The notes beneath the pieces are model-generated. The model saw only the letters and a list, made by a program, of their open reading frames with translations, made no database searches and was not told the origin of the DNA. A program made the position numbers and the translations under genes. A stretch of DNA of 13,956 bases, taken from contig DATJBC010000094.1 of assembly GCA_035515515.1 (NCBI GenBank), positions 1-13,956 on the forward strand. The letters run 5' to 3'. Positions 6,118-13,552 of the stretch are shown one piece after another; within the stretch, counting starts at the first letter, position 1; every line of letters starts with the position of its first letter. The DNA is from DATJBC01 sp035515515 (GTDB taxonomy: Bacteria > Actinomycetota > Acidimicrobiia > Acidimicrobiales > UBA8190).

Positions 6118-6801
6118 ATGCGGGTACGGAGGACGTTCGCCTTCCTCGACCTGTCGGGGTTCACCGCCCTCACCGAGTCCGAGGGCGACGAGCACGCCGT
6201 GGCCGTGCTGGCCGTGTTCCGGGCCGCGCTGCGCGACATCTGCTCGCGCCGCGCCGTGCGGATCGCCAAGTGGCTCGGTGACGGGGCGATGCTCGTCAGC
6301 GTGGAGACCATGCCGCTCGTGGCCGCCGCCCTGGAGACCAAGGCGGCGGTGGACGCGGCCCCCGACCAGGTCCGGGTGAAGTGTGGCGTCACGACCGGGA
6401 CCGTGATCCTGCTCGAGGGGGACGACTACGTGGGCCACGCCGTCAACGTGGCCGCCCGTCTGTGCGACCTGGCCGTGGGCGAGGAGATCCTGGCCCTGCC
6501 GGCGGTGGTCCCCGAGCTGCCCCCGTGGGCCACGGTGGAGCAGGCCGCCGCCGTCACCCTGCGCGGGCTCGGGCATCCCATCGACATCGTCCGCCTGGGG
6601 CTGCCCCGGCGGGGCCCCGACTCCCATCCCGACCCCGTGTGCCGCATCCCGCTCACGGCCGCCACCGCCGTGGCGCGCCGCACCGACGACGACGGGCGCG
6701 AGCTGCTGTTCTGCGCCGAGAGCTGCGCCGAGATGTGGGACCAGCGCCGCGCCCCCTCGGGGTTCGAGGCGGGCAGCATCCGCGAGGTGTGGATGCGCTA
6801 G
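6118..6801 (+). CDS. Class III nucleotidyl cyclase with C-terminal YHS-like domain
   Basis: 227-residue soluble protein. Residues ~6-160 form a class III cyclase catalytic domain: metal-binding Asp11 (FAFLDLSGFT) and Asp55 (KWLGDGAML), adenine-selecting Lys51 and Asp103 (DYVGHAVN), and transition-state Asn110 and Arg114 (NVAARL). All the residues needed for an active adenylyl cyclase appear present. Residues ~171-210 read DPVCRIPL...LLFCAESCAEMW, with Cys175, Cys199 and Cys203, matching the YHS/TRASH-type metal-binding pattern. No HAMP, GAF or membrane segment is present. A YHS segment could sense metal or redox state and modulate cAMP synthesis; this is inference. The start is ATG at 6118 without a clear Shine-Dalgarno sequence. 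The gene is convergent with the amidohydrolase, nine bases apart. Confidence 0.85.
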   Translation: MRVRRTFAFLDLSGFTALTESEGDEHAVAVLAVFRAALRDICSRRAVRIAKWLGDGAMLVSVETMPLVAAALETKAAVDAAPDQVRVKCGVTTGTVILLEGDDYVGHAVNVAARLCDLAVGEEILALPAVVPELPPWATVEQAAAVTLRGLGHPIDIVRLGLPRRGPDSHPDPVCRIPLTAATAVARRTDDDGRELLFCAESCAEMWDQRRAPSGFEAGSIREVWMR

Positions 6802-6810
6802 AGGAGAGCC

Positions 6811-8091
6811 TCAGCGGTTCGTGCCCGGGTGGCGCGTGAGGTCGGTGGCCTTGGTCATCTTGGGACGCAGCGGGCGGTTGCCCGGGCGGGGGGTGGTGTC
6901 GACGTCCGCCGCCCCGGCACGCAGGGCGCCCACCGTGCACTGCTCCTTGGGACGGTGCGCGAAGGGGTCGAAGCGGTAGTGGCGCATGGCGTTCTTGTAC
7001 GTCATCTTCTCGACGTCCCCGTCGGGCACGCCGTCGAGCGACTTCATGAGCATCTCGGGCGACTGGGGCCAGGTCGAGTCCGAGTGGGGGTAGTCGACCT
7101 CCCAGCACATGTTGTCGATGCCCACCCGGTGGCGCATCTCCACGCCGGCGGGGTCGTCGATGAAGCACGTGACCACCTGCTCGGCGAAGACGCTGCTCGG
7201 GAGCCGGTTGCCGAAGTCCTGGCCCGTCCAGCGGTGATGGCGCGTGTAGATCCAGTCCATGCGGTCGAGGAAGTACGGGATCCAGCCGATGCCCCCCTCG
7301 GACAGCGCCACCTTGAGGGCGGGGAACGTGCGCAGCACCGGCGACCACAGCAGGTCGGCCGCCGACTGCAGGATGTTCACGGGCTGCAGCCCGATGAGGA
7401 CGTCGATGGGGGCGTCGGGGGCGGTGACCACGAGCGACGACGACGACCCGATGTGCAGGCACACGAGGGTGCCCTCATCGCAGCACGCCGACCAGAACGG
7501 GTCCCAGTGGTCGGTGTGGAAGCTGGGCAGCTTGAGCTTCGACGGGTTCTCGGAGAACGACACGGCGTGGCACCCCTTGGCCGCCACGCGGCGCACCTCG
7601 TCGGCCATGGCGGCGGGGTCCCAGATGGGCGGGAGCGCCAGCGGGATGAAGCGCCCCGGGTAGGTGCCGCACCACTCCTCGATGTGCCAGTCGTTGTAGG
7701 CCCGGAGCACGGCCAGCCCCAGCCCCGGGTCCGACGCCTTGGCGAACAGCTGCCCGCACAGCTGGGGGAACGACGGGAAGCACATCGACGCCAGCACGCC
7801 GTTGGCGTCCATGTCGCGCACGCGGTCGTGGATGTCGTAGCAGCCCGAGCGGATCTCGGCGAAGGAGGTGGGCTCGATGCCGTACTCCTCGACGGGCCGG
7901 CCGGCCACGGCGTTGAGGCCGATGTTGGTGGCCTCCTTGCCGTCGAAGCGCCACACCTCGGTGCCGTCGTCGCGGGTGTCCACGTAGGGGGCCTGGTCGG
8001 CGTAGCGGGCCGGCAGGCGCCCCTCGAACATGTCGGGGGGCTCGACCACGTGGTCGTCCACGCTGACGAGCACCAGGTCCTCGAGCTGCAT
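6811..8091 (-). CDS. Amidohydrolase_2-family metal-dependent hydrolase/decarboxylase
   Basis: 426-residue TIM-barrel protein of the amidohydrolase_2 (ACMSD-related) family. The N-terminus MQLEDLVLVSVDDHVVEPPD carries the DxHxxE metal signature (Asp12-Asp13-His14, Glu17). Other likely active-site residues are His213 (CLHIGSS), Glu265 (ALSEGGIGW) and Asp333-His336 (WEVDYPHSDSTWP). Related enzymes hydrolyse or decarboxylate ring compounds; the reaction here is unknown. The last ~36 residues form a basic, Pro/Arg-rich extension. The start is ATG at 8091 with a GGGAGGGG ribosome site (8094-8101), chosen because the family N-terminus begins here; the longer open frame upstream lies antisense to the CoA-transferase. 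It is divergent from the CoA-transferase operon and shares a palindromic control region with it, which implies joint regulation. Confidence 0.9.
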   Translation of the reverse strand: MQLEDLVLVSVDDHVVEPPDMFEGRLPARYADQAPYVDTRDDGTEVWRFDGKEATNIGLNAVAGRPVEEYGIEPTSFAEIRSGCYDIHDRVRDMDANGVLASMCFPSFPQLCGQLFAKASDPGLGLAVLRAYNDWHIEEWCGTYPGRFIPLALPPIWDPAAMADEVRRVAAKGCHAVSFSENPSKLKLPSFHTDHWDPFWSACCDEGTLVCLHIGSSSSLVVTAPDAPIDVLIGLQPVNILQSAADLLWSPVLRTFPALKVALSEGGIGWIPYFLDRMDWIYTRHHRWTGQDFGNRLPSSVFAEQVVTCFIDDPAGVEMRHRVGIDNMCWEVDYPHSDSTWPQSPEMLMKSLDGVPDGDVEKMTYKNAMRHYRFDPFAHRPKEQCTVGALRAGAADVDTTPRPGNRPLRPKMTKATDLTRHPGTNR

Positions 8092-8111
8092 GACCCCTCC
8101 CGTCGGGTCGC

Positions 8112-8137
8112 GTTCTCTGACACGCGTGTCGGAGAAC
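8112..8137. promoter_or_regulatory. 26-bp near-perfect palindrome, probable repressor operator
   Basis: Arms GTTCTC (8112-8117) and GAGAAC (8132-8137) flank the core TGACACGCGTGTCG; 12 of 13 base pairs match and only 8118/8131 fails. The centre is between 8124 and 8125. It lies in the 64-base gap between the divergent amidohydrolase and CoA-transferase genes. It covers the -35 position of the plus-strand promoter and the expected start region of the minus-strand transcript. Size and symmetry suit a dimeric TetR- or GntR-like regulator, but no regulator gene lies in the window. Confidence 0.75.
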
Positions 8138-8138
8138 A

Positions 8139-8148
8139 ACACTATCGT
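8139..8148. promoter_or_regulatory. Overlapping divergent -10 boxes (TATCGT plus, TAGTGT minus)
   Basis: Plus strand TATCGT (8143-8148) is seven bases before the GTG at 8156, the spacing of a leaderless start. Minus strand TAGTGT (8144 down to 8139) would start transcription near 8132, inside the palindrome, leaving a ~40-base leader with a Shine-Dalgarno sequence for the amidohydrolase. The two boxes overlap, so polymerases could not occupy both at once. Pattern-based; -35 elements are not clear. Confidence 0.5.
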
Positions 8149-8155
8149 CGGCGCC

Positions 8156-9490
8156 GTGACGCCACAGGGTGGGGGGTCGGGCGAGCCGTCGCCCATGGCG
8201 CTCGACGGCCTGCGCATCCTGGACTTCACGCGCCTGGGCTTCGGCGCCCAGGCCACGCTGATCTGCGGGTGCCTGGGGGCGGAGGTGATCCGGGTGGAGA
8301 GCACCCGCTTCCCCGACGCCATCCGGGTCATGCCCCCCTTCGTGCCCGAGCCCGGGGAGCGCGGCGAGGCGTTCGGCGCCGCCACGCTGGCCAACGCCAC
8401 CGGGGCGCCCAGCGCCAACCGGGGCGGCATCTTCTACAAGTACAACACCGGCGGGAAGAAGAGCATCACCGTGGACGCCCGCCACCCCGAGGGCCTGGCG
8501 CTGCTCAAGGAGCTCGTGGCCCGGTCCGACGTGGTGGCCGAGAGCTTCGCGGCGGGCACCATGGCGCGCTGGGGGCTGTCCTACGACGTGATGGCGGCCA
8601 TCCGGCCCGACCTCGTGTACGTGTCGATGTGCGGGTTCGGCCACGAGGGCCCCGACACCGCGCACGTCACCATGGGGCCCACCGCCCAGGCCCTCACCGG
8701 GCTCACCTTCATGGTGGGGATGCCCGGCCGCCCGCCCGCGGGGTGGTCGTTCTCGTACCTCGACCACGTGGGCGGCTACCTGGGCGCCGTGGCCATCCTG
8801 GCCGGGGTCGTGCACCGCCGGCGCACGGGCCAGGGCCAGCACATCGACGTTTCGCAGCTCGAGCCGGCCACCGCCCTGTCGGGGGCGCTGCTGCTCGACG
8901 CGGCGGTGAACGGCCGCCCCAGCCGGCGGCCGGGGTTCCCCATGGGCAACCGCCGCCTCCACCCCCCCGCCGCCCCCTCGGGCGCCTACCCGGCGGCGGG
9001 CGACGACCGCTGGGTGGTCATCTCGTGCCGCACCGAGGAGCACTGGTGCAACCTGGTGCGGGCCCTGGGCGACCCGCCGTGGGCGGCCGAGGCGCGCTTC
9101 GCCACGCTCGAGGACCGCGTGCGCAACGCGGACGCCCTCGACGCCGAGCTCTCGGCGTGGACGCGCCGTCACGACCGTTACGAGGCCATGGCGCTCCTGC
9201 AGGGGGCGGGTGTCCCCGCCGGCGCCGTCCAGGACGCCGCCGACCGCCTCGAGCGCGACCCGCAGCTCCAGGCGCGGGGCCACTACTGCGCGCTGGGCAA
9301 CGCCGAGGTGGCGCCGCTGCCGCTCGAGGGCGTGCCCTTCCGCATGTCGGCCACCGCCCCCCACACCGGGGGGCGCCTGCGCCGGGGGCCGCCGTGCCTG
9401 GGTGAGGACACCGACGCCGTGCTGCGCGACGTGCTCGGCAAGGGCGAGGACGCCATCGCCGCCCTGCGGGCCGCCGGGGCCCTGTCGTGA
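8156..9490 (+). CDS. CaiB/BaiF (class III) CoA-transferase, catalytic Asp present
   Basis: 444-residue family III CoA-transferase, which moves CoA from a donor thioester to a carboxylic acid through an aspartyl-CoA intermediate. Visible: MALDGLRILDFTRLGFGAQ, LGAEVIRVES, YNTGGKKSITVDARHPEG, DLVYVSMCGFGHEGP, FSYLDHVGGYLGAVAILAGV with the catalytic Asp at 203, and RRTGQGQHIDVSQLE. The C-terminal part holds the family's LLQGAGVPAGAVQDAADRLERD helix region. The start is GTG at 8156, supported by a leaderless-spaced -10 box; ATG at 8195 is the alternative and removes 13 residues. First gene of the catabolic operon, ten bases before the second CoA-transferase. Substrates unknown. Confidence 0.9.
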   Translation: MTPQGGGSGEPSPMALDGLRILDFTRLGFGAQATLICGCLGAEVIRVESTRFPDAIRVMPPFVPEPGERGEAFGAATLANATGAPSANRGGIFYKYNTGGKKSITVDARHPEGLALLKELVARSDVVAESFAAGTMARWGLSYDVMAAIRPDLVYVSMCGFGHEGPDTAHVTMGPTAQALTGLTFMVGMPGRPPAGWSFSYLDHVGGYLGAVAILAGVVHRRRTGQGQHIDVSQLEPATALSGALLLDAAVNGRPSRRPGFPMGNRRLHPPAAPSGAYPAAGDDRWVVISCRTEEHWCNLVRALGDPPWAAEARFATLEDRVRNADALDAELSAWTRRHDRYEAMALLQGAGVPAGAVQDAADRLERDPQLQARGHYCALGNAEVAPLPLEGVPFRMSATAPHTGGRLRRGPPCLGEDTDAVLRDVLGKGEDAIAALRAAGALS

Positions 9491-9500
9491 GGGGCGCCCC

Positions 9501-10673
9501 GTGACCGGCGCGCCCCTCGAGGGCGTGCGCGTCCTGGAGCTGACCGACGAGTCGGCCGAGTACTGCGGCCGCCTGCTGGCGGGGCTGGGCGCCGACGTCG
9601 TCAAGGCGGAGCCGCCCGAGGGCGCGCCGTCCCGGCACGTGGGCCCGTTCGTGGACGACGAGCCCGGGCCCGACCGCAGCCTCGCCTTCTGGGCCGACAA
9701 CGTGGGGAAGCGCTCGGCCGTGGTCGCCGACGACGACACGGTGCGCGCCCTGGCCGGCGCGGCGGACGTGCTCGTGCACACGCTGCGCCCGGTCGAGGCC
9801 GCCGACCGGGGCCTCGACGCGCCCACCCTGCAGCGGCGCGCCCCCGCCCTGGTGCTGTGCGCGGTGACGCCCTTCGGCCAGGACGGGCCGTGGGCCGACT
9901 ACCTGGCCGACGACCTCGTCCTCATGGCCCTGGGGGGGTCCATGGCGGCGTGCGGCTACGGGCCGGGCCCCGACGGCGCCTACGACACCCCCCCGCTCGC
10001 CTGCCACGGCGAGCAGGCGTGGCGCACGGCCGCCACCTACGCGGCCATCGCCGTGCTGGGGGCGCTGGCCTGGCGCCGGGAGTCGGGGGCGGGACAGTGC
10101 ATCGACGTCTCGGCCCACGAGTGCTCGGCGTCCATGACCGAGTGGCACCTCATGACCTACCTGTGCTCGGGCACGGTGCACCGCCGCGGGCCCCACCCCA
10201 CCCTCACGGCGGCCGACGGGCGCCAGGTGGCCGCCCTCAACCCCGACTTCCTGGGGCCGCACGTGTTCGCCGGGATGCTGGCCATGCTCGAGGAGCGGGG
10301 GGTGGCCGGGCCCCTGTCGGACCCGGCGTTCGCCGACCCCGTGCACCGCGCCCAGCACTACCGGGAGGTGTGGCGGGCCCTGAAGCGCCTGGCCGAGACG
10401 GCCGACGGCGAGACGCTCTACCGGCTGGGCCAGGGCGCCGGCCTGCCGTGGGGCGTGATCCGCTCCCCCGAGGAGGTGCTCGACGACCGGCACCTGCGGG
10501 CCCGGGGGCACTTCGTCGCGCTCGAGCACCCCGAGCTGGGGCGCGCCGTGACCTACCCCGGCGCCCCCTTCGTGGCCCACGCCTCGCCGTGGGTCATGGC
10601 GCGCCGCCCGCCCCTGCTCGGCGAGCACACCGACGAGGTGCTGGCCCAGTGGCTGGGCACCGGCGGCCGGTGA
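9501..10673 (+). CDS. CaiB/BaiF-family CoA-transferase homologue lacking the catalytic Asp
   Basis: 390-residue family III CoA-transferase-like protein: GAPLEGVRVLELTDESAEY, LAGLGADVVKAEPPEG, WADNVGKRSAVVADD, ALVLCAVTPFGQDGPWADY, RRESGAGQCIDVSAHE, and C-terminal QGAGLPWGVIRSPEEVLDD. Anchoring the motif on AAIAVLGALAWRR places Trp174 where the first CoA-transferase has catalytic Asp203; the nearest acidic residue is Glu171. It may therefore be a non-catalytic partner forming a heteromer with the upstream gene, as known for benzylsuccinate CoA-transferase BbsEF, or use another residue. The start is GTG at 9501, ten bases after the previous stop, with GAGGGG as the ribosome site. Its stop forms a GTGA overlap with the thiolase-like gene. 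Confidence 0.87.
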   Translation: MTGAPLEGVRVLELTDESAEYCGRLLAGLGADVVKAEPPEGAPSRHVGPFVDDEPGPDRSLAFWADNVGKRSAVVADDDTVRALAGAADVLVHTLRPVEAADRGLDAPTLQRRAPALVLCAVTPFGQDGPWADYLADDLVLMALGGSMAACGYGPGPDGAYDTPPLACHGEQAWRTAATYAAIAVLGALAWRRESGAGQCIDVSAHECSASMTEWHLMTYLCSGTVHRRGPHPTLTAADGRQVAALNPDFLGPHVFAGMLAMLEERGVAGPLSDPAFADPVHRAQHYREVWRALKRLAETADGETLYRLGQGAGLPWGVIRSPEEVLDDRHLRARGHFVALEHPELGRAVTYPGAPFVAHASPWVMARRPPLLGEHTDEVLAQWLGTGGR

Positions 10674-11902
10674 GCGCCGGGGCCCGGGCCGCCTGCCTGG
10701 TGGGGGTGGGCGAGACCCGCTACACCAAGTGGGGCGGCATCGACGACGCCAGCGAGTACCAGCTGGCCGTGCGGGCCGTGCTGGCGGCGCTGGACGACGC
10801 CGGGCTGTCGGTCGACGACGTGGACGGGCTGGCGTCGTTCGCCGAGGACCGCAACGAGGCGACGTTCATGGCCGCCGATCTCGGCCTGCCCGAACTGCGC
10901 TACGCCTCGCTGTCGTGGCTGCCCGGCGGGGGCGGCGCCTGCGCGGCGGTGGCCAACGCGGCCATGGCGGTGGAGCAGGGCGCCGCCGAGGTGGTGGTGG
11001 TGTACCGGTCGCTGTGTCAGGGCCAGTTCCGCCGCTTCGGGCGCGGACCGGGCAACGCCCCGGGCCGGGCGGGGCCGCCGCGCGTGCCGCACCTGCGGCG
11101 GGCGGCCAGCCTGCTCGAGGCGCACGTGTCGTTCACCATGCCCTTCGGGATGTTCAGCCCGCCCATCGCCTACGCCATGGTCATGCGGCGCCACATGCAC
11201 CGCTTCGGCACCACGGCCGAGCACATGGGGCACGTGGCGGTGACCACGCGCCGCCACGCGGCGCGCAACCCCCGGGCCGTCATGGGGGGCCGCCCCATGA
11301 CCATGGACGACTACCTGGCGGCCCGCATGGTGTCGGAGCCGTTCCGGCTCTTGGACTGCTGCCTGGAGAACGACGGCGCCTGCGCGGTGGTCGTCACCAC
11401 CGCCGCGCGCGCCGCCGACACCGCCAAGGCGCCCGTGGCGCTGCTGGCCGGCGCCCAGGGCGCGCCCCGGGGCTTCGGCCACGGGCAGTACGCCAACGTG
11501 GGCATGCCCGACGACGACTACGCCAGCGCCGGGGCGGCGGGCGTGGCGGCCCGCCTGTGGGCGCGGGCGGGCCTCGGGCCCGCCGACGTCGACGTGGCCC
11601 AGATCTACGACCACTTCACCGGGCTCGTGCTGCTCAGCCTGGAGGACTTCGGCTTCTGCGCCCGGGGCGAGGGCGGGCCCATGGCCGCCAGCGGCGCCCT
11701 CGCCTGGCCCGACGGGGCGCTGCCCACCAACACCCACGGGGGCAGCCTGTCGGAGGCCTACATCCACGGCCTCAACCACGTGGTGGAGGGCGTGCGCCAG
11801 CTGCGGGGCGAGTCCACCTGCCAGGTGGCGGGGGCCGAGACCTGCCTGGTGACGAGCGCGGCCGGCGTCCCCACCAGCGCGCTGGTCCTGGGGCGCCGGT
11901 GA
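10670..11902 (+). CDS. Thiolase-like protein 1 (Ltp2-like; Cys nucleophile absent)
   Basis: 410-residue thiolase-superfamily protein of the SCP-x/lipid-transfer-protein type that pairs with DUF35 proteins. Landmarks: ACLVGVGETRYTKWGG, AVRAVLAALDDAGLSVDDVDG, MRRHMHRFGTTAEHMGHVA, ENDGACAVVVTT, VDVAQIYDHFTG, EDFGFCARGEGGP, NTHGGSLSEAYIHGLNHVVE. Aligning on ANAAMAVEQGAAEVV, the nucleophile position is Gly87 in a GGGG run, and the usual GHP histidine is replaced by the Tyr364 region. Tyr313 (QIYD) and Tyr364 (SEAY) appear to correspond to tyrosines implicated in the Ltp2 retro-aldolase (from memory). Retro-aldol C-C cleavage of a beta-hydroxyacyl-CoA is thus more likely than classical thiolysis. 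The GTG at 10670 overlaps the previous stop; its own stop overlaps the DUF35 start (GTGA). Confidence 0.87.
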   Translation: MSAGARAACLVGVGETRYTKWGGIDDASEYQLAVRAVLAALDDAGLSVDDVDGLASFAEDRNEATFMAADLGLPELRYASLSWLPGGGGACAAVANAAMAVEQGAAEVVVVYRSLCQGQFRRFGRGPGNAPGRAGPPRVPHLRRAASLLEAHVSFTMPFGMFSPPIAYAMVMRRHMHRFGTTAEHMGHVAVTTRRHAARNPRAVMGGRPMTMDDYLAARMVSEPFRLLDCCLENDGACAVVVTTAARAADTAKAPVALLAGAQGAPRGFGHGQYANVGMPDDDYASAGAAGVAARLWARAGLGPADVDVAQIYDHFTGLVLLSLEDFGFCARGEGGPMAASGALAWPDGALPTNTHGGSLSEAYIHGLNHVVEGVRQLRGESTCQVAGAETCLVTSAAGVPTSALVLGRR

Positions 11903-12363
11903 CCGGGCGCTACTTCCCCGACGAGATGCCCATGCCGGCGGTCAACGCCGAGACGGCGCCGTGGTGGGAGGCGGCCGCCGCCCACCGCCTCGTGGTGCAG
12001 CGCTGCGGCGCGTGCGGGACCACCCGCCATCCCCCCGGCCCGGTGTGCCCGGCCTGCCGGAGCGAGCAGGCGGAGTGGCACGAGCTGCCCGGGACCGGGA
12101 CGGTGTACACCTACACCGTCGTGCGCCAGGCCTTCATCCCCGCCCTGGCCGACAGACTGCCCTACGCGGTCATCGCCGTGGAGCTCGACGACGCCGGCGG
12201 GGCCCGCATGGTGTCGAACCTCGTGGAGGCGGAGCCCACCGAGGCGGCCGTGGGCATGGCGGTCGAGGTGGTGTGGGAGGACATGGGGCCCGAGGTCTCG
12301 GTGCCCCGCTTCCGCCCCGCAGCACGCGCAGCGACCACGACACAGAGAGGGGATGCGCCATGA
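11899..12363 (+). CDS. DUF35 Zn-ribbon/OB-fold protein 1, thiolase partner
   Basis: 154-residue protein with an N-terminal helix (ETAPWWEAAAAHRLVVQ), a rubredoxin-like zinc ribbon with Cys36, Cys39, Cys50 and Cys53 (CGAC...CPAC), and an OB-fold (GTGTVYTYTVVRQAF onward). This is the DUF35/ACAC architecture, also found as the C-terminal domain of ChsH2, where it binds the thiolase-like aldolase Ltp2 and is needed for its activity. The last ~20 residues are an unstructured Ala/Thr/Arg tail. GTG at 11899 overlaps the thiolase stop. Expected to form a complex with thiolase-like protein 1. Its stop overlaps an ATG (ATGA at 12360) that opens an 8-codon mini-ORF. Confidence 0.9.
   Translation: MTGRYFPDEMPMPAVNAETAPWWEAAAAHRLVVQRCGACGTTRHPPGPVCPACRSEQAEWHELPGTGTVYTYTVVRQAFIPALADRLPYAVIAVELDDAGGARMVSNLVEAEPTEAAVGMAVEVVWEDMGPEVSVPRFRPAARAATTTQRGDAP
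12345..12352 (+). promoter_or_regulatory. Strong Shine-Dalgarno (GAGAGGGG) placed for ATG 12360
   Basis: The site lies seven bases before the ATG at 12360, zero bases before the in-frame thiolase ATG at 12353, and 30 bases before the GTG at 12383. It therefore argues against 12353 as a start and points to translation of the mini-ORF first, then re-initiation at 12383. Confidence 0.55.
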
Positions 12364-12386
12364 CCAGCGCGCCGCAGGCGCCGTGA
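12360..12386 (+). CDS. 8-codon mini-ORF (MTSAPQAP) coupling DUF35 1 to thiolase-like 2
   Basis: ATG at 12360 overlaps the DUF35 stop (ATGA), has an optimally spaced ribosome site, and ends at TGA 12384-12386, which overlaps the GTG at 12383 of the next thiolase-like gene (GTGA). It may be a coupling leader peptide. Alternatively it may be the original N-terminus of the thiolase, separated by a +1/-1 frameshift or sequencing indel. Expression is not proven. Confidence 0.4.
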   Translation: MTSAPQAP

Positions 12387-13552
12387 CGACGCCCAAGGGC
12401 CGCCGGGCGGTGATCGCCGGGGTGGCCACGTCCGACTACCCGCTGCTCCCCGACCTCTCCGAGCACGCCGTGCACGGCCAGGCCGCCGACCGCGCCCTGG
12501 CCGACGCCGGGCTCAGCTTCGCGGAGGTCGACGGCTTCGCCACCACCGGCTTCTTCCCCATGTACGCCGTGGGCGTGGCCGAGTACCTGGGGCTCCACCC
12601 CATCTACTTCGACGAGACCAACTCGGGCGGGTCGTCGTTCGAGGTGCTGGTGGAGCACGCCGCCTACGCGGTGGAGGCGGGGGCGGCCGAGGTCGTGCTC
12701 GTCACCTACGGCAGCATCCAGCTGTCACAGATGGGGCGCCGCCTGGGCACCGGGGGCGGGGGTGGGGCAGCCATGCCGGGGCCCGCCGTCTACGACGCGC
12801 TGTGGGGCAACACCCTGGTGGGCAACTACGCCATGGCGGCGCGCCGCCACATGCACGAGTTCGGCACCACCCCCGAGCAGCTCGCCGCCGTGGCCGTGTC
12901 CATGCGCCGCCACGCCGCCACCAACCCCCAGGCCCAGCACCGCGAGCCGATCACCGTGGATGACGTGGTGTCGTCGCGGCTGGTGGCCGACCCGCTCCAC
13001 AAGCTCGACTGCTGCGTGATCTCCGACGGCGGCGGGGCGTGCGTCGTGACCACCGAGGAGCGCGCCGCCGACCTGCGAAAGCCGCCCGTCTACGTCCTGG
13101 GCGCGGCGCACGCCACCACGCACCACCTCAACCTGTCGGCCATGCCGGAGCTCACCGTGACCCCCGCCGCGCAGTGCGGGCCGGTGGCCTTCGCCCGGGC
13201 CGGGGTCACGCCCCAGGACATCGACGTGGCCCAGCTCTACGACTCGTTCACCATCACCGTGGTGCTCACCGTCGAGGACCTCGGCTTCTGCGCCAAGGGC
13301 GAGGGGGGCGCCTTCGTGGAGGACGGCGGCCTCGAGGTCGGGGGCCGGCTGCCCACCAACACCGACGGCGGCGGGCTGTCGGCCTGTCACCCCGGGATGC
13401 GCGGCATGTTCCTCATCGTGGAGGCGGTGCGCCAGCTGCGCGGCGAGTGCGGCCCGACCCAGGTCCCGGGCGCCCGGCTGGCCGTGGCGCACGGAACGGG
13501 CGGGATGCTGTCCACGGGCGCCACGCTCGTGCTCGGACGGGAGGCACCATGA
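12383..13552 (+). CDS. Thiolase-like protein 2 (Cys nucleophile absent, C-terminal His retained)
   Basis: 389-residue thiolase-superfamily protein paralogous to thiolase-like 1. Shared blocks: ARRHMHEFGTTPEQLAAVA, CCVISDGGGACVVTT, IDVAQLYDSFTI, EDLGFCAKGEGG, LPTNTDGGGLSACHPGM, VEAVRQLRGE. The nucleophile position is Gly83 (NSGGSS), but unlike its paralogue it keeps a thiolase-style ACHPGM motif with His336. Tyr286 (QLYD) is conserved. The two proteins therefore probably catalyse different steps or use different substrates. Start GTG 12383 is chosen for its GTGA overlap with the mini-ORF; ATG 12353 is in frame but directly abuts the ribosome site. The stop overlaps the ATG of the second DUF35 gene, its likely partner. 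Confidence 0.87.
   Translation: MTTPKGRRAVIAGVATSDYPLLPDLSEHAVHGQAADRALADAGLSFAEVDGFATTGFFPMYAVGVAEYLGLHPIYFDETNSGGSSFEVLVEHAAYAVEAGAAEVVLVTYGSIQLSQMGRRLGTGGGGGAAMPGPAVYDALWGNTLVGNYAMAARRHMHEFGTTPEQLAAVAVSMRRHAATNPQAQHREPITVDDVVSSRLVADPLHKLDCCVISDGGGACVVTTEERAADLRKPPVYVLGAAHATTHHLNLSAMPELTVTPAAQCGPVAFARAGVTPQDIDVAQLYDSFTITVVLTVEDLGFCAKGEGGAFVEDGGLEVGGRLPTNTDGGGLSACHPGMRGMFLIVEAVRQLRGECGPTQVPGARLAVAHGTGGMLSTGATLVLGREAP

Noticed and set aside
8092..8430. N-terminal extension of the amidohydrolase to position 8430
   Set aside because: It would run through the palindrome and antisense to the CoA-transferase start; the family N-terminus and a ribosome site fit ATG at 8091.
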